From Kordiimonas gwangyangensis DSM 19435 = JCM 12864 (GTDB lineage: Bacteria > Pseudomonadota > Alphaproteobacteria > Sphingomonadales > Kordiimonadaceae), in the NCBI RefSeq assembly GCF_000375545.1, contig NZ_AQXF01000003.1:78594-142593 (forward strand): a stretch of 64,000 bases of DNA, given 5' to 3'. The position numbers and the translations under genes are program-made. The notes below the pieces were generated by a model. It saw only the letters and a program-made list of their open reading frames with translations, was not told the DNA's origin and did no database searches. This document shows, one piece after another, positions 59,783 through 64,000 of this stretch (its first letter is position 1; the number at the start of each line of letters is the position of its first letter).

Positions 59783-60895
59783 ATGGGTATTCTACACGCT
59801 GACCTGCTGATCCTGATCGGTGTACTGTTGGTGCCGATCACGCTGCTGGCCAAGGTCAGGCGGCTGACGGGACTCGACCGCGGGTTGAAACTTATCCTCC
59901 TCGGGTCCCTCTTTTTGTGTTCAGCGGCACTAGTGGACTATCTCGAGGAAACGGCCCTCAAACCCCATATGGATGCCATGGCCGGCAAGGATGCCTGGAA
60001 CCTGATGGTAGCAGTATTTGGCTATGTGCCCGGGCTGTTCCTGACCGCCCTTGGCCTGTCCCGTTGGTTCAAGGTTTCGCTCCTGTGGGAAGAAGAGGTC
60101 AAACGTCGCAAGGCTGCGGAAGCCGAACTGCGCCGCCGTACGCAGCAACTGCAGCAGGCGGTGGAAGAGGCTGAGCGTGCGAGCCGCGCCAAAACCGAGT
60201 TTCTGGCCAAGATGAGCCATGAACTCAGAACACCGCTTAACGCTATCATCGGCTTTTCCGAGGTGATGAACATGCAGGTGTTTGGCCGCCTTGGGGAGCA
60301 ACGCTACGAGGAATACAGCCACCTCATCCACCGGAGCGGTAAGCTCCTTCTGGATATCATCAGCGATATTCTTGACCTCGCGAAAGTGGAGGCCGGCAAG
60401 TTGGAGCTGGATGAAGAAGAATTCTGTCTTGGCGAGTTGATGGAGGAATGCCTGCCCATTGTGGAGTTCAATGCGCGGGACAAAGGCCTGAAGCTGAACC
60501 GGAACATACTGCCCGAGCAGCATATCTGGGCGGACCGCCGCATTGTGAAGCAGATGATCCTCAACCTTCTGTCAAACGCCATCAAGTTCACCAAGGCCGG
60601 GGGCACTGTCACCGCCGCGACACTGGTGATGCCGGACGGCAGTTATGCCCTTGTAGTGAAAGACACGGGAGAGGGCATGCACCAGCAGGAAATCGCACTC
60701 GCGCTTGAGCCATTTGGCCAGATTGAAAGTGTGATGACACGCAGCCATGAAGGCACGGGCCTTGGCTTGTCGCTTGTGCGTACCTTCATTCAATTGCATG
60801 GCGGCGACATCTTTATCGAAAGCGCTAAAGGCGAGGGTACGAGCGTATGCCTTAAATTTCCCGCGTCGCGCAATATTGGCAAGGCCGCGGAATAA
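59783..60895 (+). CDS. Histidine kinase with two-TM sensor region
   Basis: 370 residues. Three hydrophobic segments in residues 5-100 form a membrane anchor ([57 protein letters not shown]), followed by a coiled coil ([38 protein letters not shown]), the H box with His146 ([15 protein letters not shown]) and an ATPase with [18 protein letters not shown] and [18 protein letters not shown]. No separate sensor domain or adjacent response regulator is seen; it is closest to CckA/PleC-like soluble-sensor kinases. AGGGA precedes ATG 59783. Confidence 0.93.
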   Translation: MGILHADLLILIGVLLVPITLLAKVRRLTGLDRGLKLILLGSLFLCSAALVDYLEETALKPHMDAMAGKDAWNLMVAVFGYVPGLFLTALGLSRWFKVSLLWEEEVKRRKAAEAELRRRTQQLQQAVEEAERASRAKTEFLAKMSHELRTPLNAIIGFSEVMNMQVFGRLGEQRYEEYSHLIHRSGKLLLDIISDILDLAKVEAGKLELDEEEFCLGELMEECLPIVEFNARDKGLKLNRNILPEQHIWADRRIVKQMILNLLSNAIKFTKAGGTVTAATLVMPDGSYALVVKDTGEGMHQQEIALALEPFGQIESVMTRSHEGTGLGLSLVRTFIQLHGGDIFIESAKGEGTSVCLKFPASRNIGKAAE

Positions 60896-60901
60896 CGAAT
60901 T

Positions 60902-61696
60902 ATGTTGAAGACGAGACTTAAATTTACGGCTGCTGCGGGCTTTGCGCTCACTTTCGGTATTGCGGCTACCGCGCAGGATGAACCGTCCCCGTTTGAGAAG
61001 GAAAGCTGCCTCAGTGCGCCCGGTGAGGCCCGTACGTGGGCGCCTTACTGCAACGAGGCGCAGGCCCTGCACGACCGGTTGATGCAACGCAGCCGGACAG
61101 CGCCGGTGGAGCTCAAGCAACTGAAGTCGCTTCTATTTGATAAGGGGGACCGGCAGATGTGGCTGTTCCTGAGCATTGGTCTTGTGGAGCGCAGCCCATA
61201 CTTCTCAAGCACGCCGCGTAAAATTGCGATGATTGAGGAAATTGAGGCCGCACTGGTGCCAAGCGCCAAGCCAGACCAGTTCGTGAAGCTCGCAGCGGAA
61301 AGCATCCGCATTTATGAGGAAAATAAAGCGGAAGAGGTGGCGGGTCTTGTGTCGCGAGCCAATACGTTAATGGAAGGCGAGAGCAACAAGCACCTGATGG
61401 CCATGCTCGGGTCTTCCATGATCAAGATGGCGCAGCTCAGTGCGCGGCAGGGCCTGTATGACAGCGCGCGGGATGCGCTGGACCTTTGCGAACGTGCGTC
61501 AGATGCATGGGGTAACCCCCTGATGCCGCAGCGCTGCTATAATCTGATCAGTCTTAACGGCAATGAACCGCAGGAGTTTCTAACCTTCGTGGCAACGCGG
61601 GAGGAAGCTTTGACATGTGGCCGGAACCTGCGTCCCTTGTGTAACCTGTTTCGCAAAACCGGGCACGGGAAATACCTGCCCACAAGCGAGGGCTAG
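60902..61696 (+). CDS. Exported hypothetical protein, partner of the histidine kinase
   Basis: 264 residues with a signal peptide (LKFTAAAGFALTFGIAATAQ) and a mostly helical mature part with six cysteines, notably CLSAPGEARTWAPYC and C-rich end (LCERASD, RCYN, CGRNLRPLCN). It begins 6 bp after the kinase stop, so it is in the same operon and may be its periplasmic sensory partner. I recognise no family. Its last codons overlap the LysR stop on the other strand by 4 bp. Confidence 0.75.
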   Translation: MLKTRLKFTAAAGFALTFGIAATAQDEPSPFEKESCLSAPGEARTWAPYCNEAQALHDRLMQRSRTAPVELKQLKSLLFDKGDRQMWLFLSIGLVERSPYFSSTPRKIAMIEEIEAALVPSAKPDQFVKLAAESIRIYEENKAEEVAGLVSRANTLMEGESNKHLMAMLGSSMIKMAQLSARQGLYDSARDALDLCERASDAWGNPLMPQRCYNLISLNGNEPQEFLTFVATREEALTCGRNLRPLCNLFRKTGHGKYLPTSEG

Positions 61697-62589
61697 AGCG
61701 CGCCGAGTAGCGCGCGACGTTCCGACGCCACAAGGCCCGAGAGGAACTGACAAACCCTGTCCATATGCGGTTCGGGCCGCAGTTCCGCATGCACCACCAG
61801 CCATAAATCACGCAGCACCGAAAGCTCGTTCGGTAGCACGGGTGTGAGGCCTTTGATACGGTCAGCGAGGTAACAGGGCAGGAGGGCGATGCCAAGCCCG
61901 GCTTCAGCCGCATGCGCCTGGCCGGTGACACTTGTGGTGCGGAAAATCACATGCGGGTCCGAGATGGCTTTATCCAGCATCTGCAGTTCCGGCAGCGGCA
62001 GCAGGTCTTCCACATACCAGATGAAATGGTGGTGCTTCAGGTCCGGCAACCGCACAATGGGCGGATGGCGCTGCAGGTAGCTGGGGGCAGCATAAAGGCG
62101 TAAGCGGTAGTCGGCGATTTTCTCTGACACGACACGGCCATGACTTGGCGGCGCGAGCGTGATCGCGGCATCTGCCTCGCGCCGGCTGAAATTGAGCGAG
62201 CGGGTCTCCGCCACCAGCTCCAGGGTTATGCCGGGGTTGCGGGAATGAAAGCTCATGCAGTGGCGTGCGAGAAACTGGCTGCCAAATGCCTCAGGCGTGG
62301 CCAGGCGCACGACACCTGTCGGCCCACCAAGGCTTGGGGCAACCTCATCCATGAGCGCGAGCGAGTCTGCTTCCATCTTCTCGGCATGCGAAAGCAGGCG
62401 GCGGCCATTTTCATTGAGGCGGTATGATCTGTTTTCGCGGTCAAACAGCGCGACGCCAAGCTGTGCTTCAAGGGCTGCGATACGGCGGGACACTGTGGTG
62501 TGGTCAACGCCAAGGCGAAGAGCTGCGGCGGCGAGCTTGCCACGGCGCGCGAGTTCAAGGAAAAAGCGAAGGTCGTTCCAGTCAAACAT
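61693..62589 (-). CDS. LysR-family transcriptional regulator
   Basis: 298 residues. The winged helix-turn-helix occupies ~1-60 (MFDWNDLRFFLELARRGKLAAAALRLGVDHTTVSRRIAALEAQLGVALFDRENRSYRL) and the effector domain the rest (VVRLATPEAFGSQFLARH ... GLGIALLPCYLADRI). The MFDWNDLRFFLELAR opening is typical of the VtlR/LsrB-like group. No divergent partner is close, so its target is unclear; the DUF547 genes downstream in coordinate lie on the same strand, 44 bp upstream of it, and might be co-regulated. Confidence 0.92.
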   Translation of the reverse strand: MFDWNDLRFFLELARRGKLAAAALRLGVDHTTVSRRIAALEAQLGVALFDRENRSYRLNENGRRLLSHAEKMEADSLALMDEVAPSLGGPTGVVRLATPEAFGSQFLARHCMSFHSRNPGITLELVAETRSLNFSRREADAAITLAPPSHGRVVSEKIADYRLRLYAAPSYLQRHPPIVRLPDLKHHHFIWYVEDLLPLPELQMLDKAISDPHVIFRTTSVTGQAHAAEAGLGIALLPCYLADRIKGLTPVLPNELSVLRDLWLVVHAELRPEPHMDRVCQFLSGLVASERRALLGAL

Positions 62590-62633
62590 GCACCATGTCT
62601 ATATGTTGGCGCGACCTTCGCAAAGCGGGAAGA

Positions 62634-63845
62634 TTATTTCCCGTCCTCTTTTTTCTCTTTGGGCTGGTCCACTTCTTCCACATCCACATGACCGGGACGG
62701 AGCGCTTTGTTCTTGCGCATCTGCTGGATGAACTCGGTCGTGTACTCAGGAAAACGTGTGTCGATTGGTGCCAGCTGATAGTCAGCGAAGGATGCCATAT
62801 CCCAATCGCCAATGCCGAAGTTGATATCGAGGCCGAGCGATTCTGCGCCTTCATTCGCCCCGATGCGGGCGGTGGTCAGCGCGGCCGGATTGGCTTGCGA
62901 TGCTGTGCCCGTACGTGTTGTGCCGCCAAACAGGTCCGCAATATAAAAGTCATCTGTCGTGGCCTTGATTTTGGATGCACTTTTGATGCGGCCATGCATG
63001 CCGTAATCGGTCAGGCTGACAAAATGGCTCTTAAGGTCGTCTTCCCAGTTAGGGAACAGCGCTTCATTTTCCTTATAGTATTCAGAAATTTGCAAGGTGC
63101 TGCCCCGGAAGCGCATGCCGCGGTTGGAATTCACAAACTCGCGCGCATTTTCAACCAGCATCTTGTGAACATTCTTGCCGGTATAGGCCCGGTCCTGAAT
63201 GCTGGGGCCGCCCACGTATCCCTGAAACAGGCCGTACATCACCAGCGAACTGTCCCATTTCTCAACAAGGATGTCGTGCACATCGTTGAGCGACAGGTCA
63301 ACGCCTGCGACTTTCATGAGCTTGCGGTCCCAAAGTCCGGGGTCACTGCGTGAACTCTTGCGCATCGATTTGAGCGACCGGACCGGATATTCCTTCGAAA
63401 GCTCGATAACGACAGTCAGGTTATAGAGGTTCAGCCAATAGGCCAGTTGCTCATTTTTGGTCCACAGCTGCATCGGGGCTTCATCAGGCACCGCCATCAG
63501 CTCAGTCTTGATCTTCTCGAGCACCGCGAGGTTGCCGTCATAGTCGGCGAAGGCCGGGAAAGCGATACGGTTGCCCTCATTCCGGGTGCTGCTTGTGTTG
63601 CCGCGCACGGTGCGTGTACCGAGCGTGGCGCGCGGTGCTGACGAGCTGGTGCGGTCTGACATACCGGCGTCAACGACCGTTAATTTGAGAATGGCGTTCC
63701 AGTCGTCATAGCGGATTTCCACGGGGGAACCCTGTGTCTCCCCGCGGAAGACCGCGGGAATGTTGTTTTCGTCCGCCAGGATTGGCGTGCTCAGGATGCT
63801 GCCCATAAGTGCGAGGGCAGCAAGTCTTGACCGGGTGACTTTCAT
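62634..63845 (-). CDS. DUF547 exported protein
   Basis: 403 residues with signal peptide (RLAALALMGSILSTPILA). The DUF547 core is plain: NEQLAYWLNLYNLTVVIELSKEYPVRSLKSM, LWDRKLMKVAGVDLSLNDVHDIL, then ALFPNWEDDLKSHF and DYGMHGRIK. DUF547 proteins share a cysteine-peptidase-like ancestry, but the residues NLYNL suggest loss of a usual catalytic pattern. The tail (DVEEVDQPKEKKEDGK) is acidic/basic. AGGAGA precedes ATG 63845. A paralogous gene lies immediately upstream. Confidence 0.9.
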   Translation of the reverse strand: MKVTRSRLAALALMGSILSTPILADENNIPAVFRGETQGSPVEIRYDDWNAILKLTVVDAGMSDRTSSSAPRATLGTRTVRGNTSSTRNEGNRIAFPAFADYDGNLAVLEKIKTELMAVPDEAPMQLWTKNEQLAYWLNLYNLTVVIELSKEYPVRSLKSMRKSSRSDPGLWDRKLMKVAGVDLSLNDVHDILVEKWDSSLVMYGLFQGYVGGPSIQDRAYTGKNVHKMLVENAREFVNSNRGMRFRGSTLQISEYYKENEALFPNWEDDLKSHFVSLTDYGMHGRIKSASKIKATTDDFYIADLFGGTTRTGTASQANPAALTTARIGANEGAESLGLDINFGIGDWDMASFADYQLAPIDTRFPEYTTEFIQQMRKNKALRPGHVDVEEVDQPKEKKEDGK

Positions 63846-63878
63846 GAGGTCTGGTCTCCTGTCTGTGTTGGTTTTGGG

Positions 63879-64000
63879 TTATTTTCTGTTGTTGTCCTCG
63901 GTTATATCTTCAACATCCACGTTGCCCTCGCGTGCTGCGCGGGTTTTGCGCACATGCTGGATATATTCCGCAACGTGGGGCGGAAATCGCAGCTCAATAT
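63879..64000 (-). CDS. C-terminal end of a second DUF547 protein (partial)
   Basis: The frame enters from the right edge and stops at 63879. Its last 39 residues (ELRFPPHVAEYIQHVRKTRA...NVDVEDITEDNNRK) align with the end of the DUF547 protein just downstream (TRFPEYTTEFIQQMRKNKA...HVDVEEVDQP). It is therefore a tandem paralogue, separated from it by 33 bp and probably in the same operon. Confidence 0.75.
   Translation of the reverse strand, partial: IELRFPPHVAEYIQHVRKTRAAREGNVDVEDITEDNNRK

Noticed and set aside
1..64000. Integrated mobile elements (phage, IS, integron)
   Set aside because: No transposase, integrase, phage gene or flanking repeat was found; the single tRNA has no integrase or att duplication next to it.

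Overview
This 64 kb window looks like chromosomal DNA from a free-living, GC-rich Gram-negative heterotroph, most likely an alphaproteobacterium (Kordiimonadales, Sphingomonadales or Caulobacterales type). This placement is inference. It rests on four TonB-dependent receptors (TBDRs), sugar-utilisation loci built on TBDR + LacI + glycosidase, an ECF42-type sigma factor with DGPF partners, and a tRNA promoter of the TTGAAA/TAGGGT form. I see no prophage, insertion sequence, CRISPR array, plasmid gene or rRNA.

Layout. 0-13 kb: housekeeping and stress genes (nitrilase end, Tat-exported M19 dipeptidase-like protein, nitronate monooxygenase, HTTM/DCC pair, tRNA-Ser(CGA), duplicated OB-fold-like secreted protein, MMPL-type RND exporter, DUF748, PPOX and DJ-1 stress proteins, MscS channel). 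13-20 kb: orphan solute-binding protein, DUF1203, a TBDR, an ECF42 sigma factor flanked by two DGPF/YCII proteins, a small membrane protein and an XRE regulator. 20-27 kb: alkaline-phosphatase-superfamily enzyme, PhoD-like enzyme, TBDR, BetI-like regulator and MFS transporter. Two matching operator palindromes and a nine-unit 11-bp tandem repeat make this the most unusual region. 27-36 kb: a probable beta-glucoside/beta-glucan utilisation locus (LacI, TBDR, tryptophan-halogenase-like flavoprotein, GH3 lipoprotein). 36-45 kb: an RND efflux pump, ArsR regulator, receiver protein, membrane histidine kinase and N-acyl-amino-acid-synthase-like acyltransferase. 45-54 kb: a maltose/alpha-glucoside locus (MFS, GH65 phosphorylase, beta-phosphoglucomutase, LacI, TBDR) with three copies of one operator. 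54-64 kb: small stress proteins, glmU-glmS, PhyH dioxygenase, histidine kinase, LysR regulator and tandem DUF547 genes.

How it fits together. Both sugar loci follow one plan: an outer-membrane TBDR brings in oligosaccharide, an enzyme splits it, and a LacI repressor senses the sugar through palindromes with a central CG. The BetI-like region suggests a comparable plan for a choline-containing or organophosphate substrate: receptor plus two exported phospho-ester hydrolases under one choline-type regulator. That substrate is my inference. Start codons were chosen by ribosome-binding sites, signal peptides and operator positions. All calls come from reading the sequence; no database search was run.
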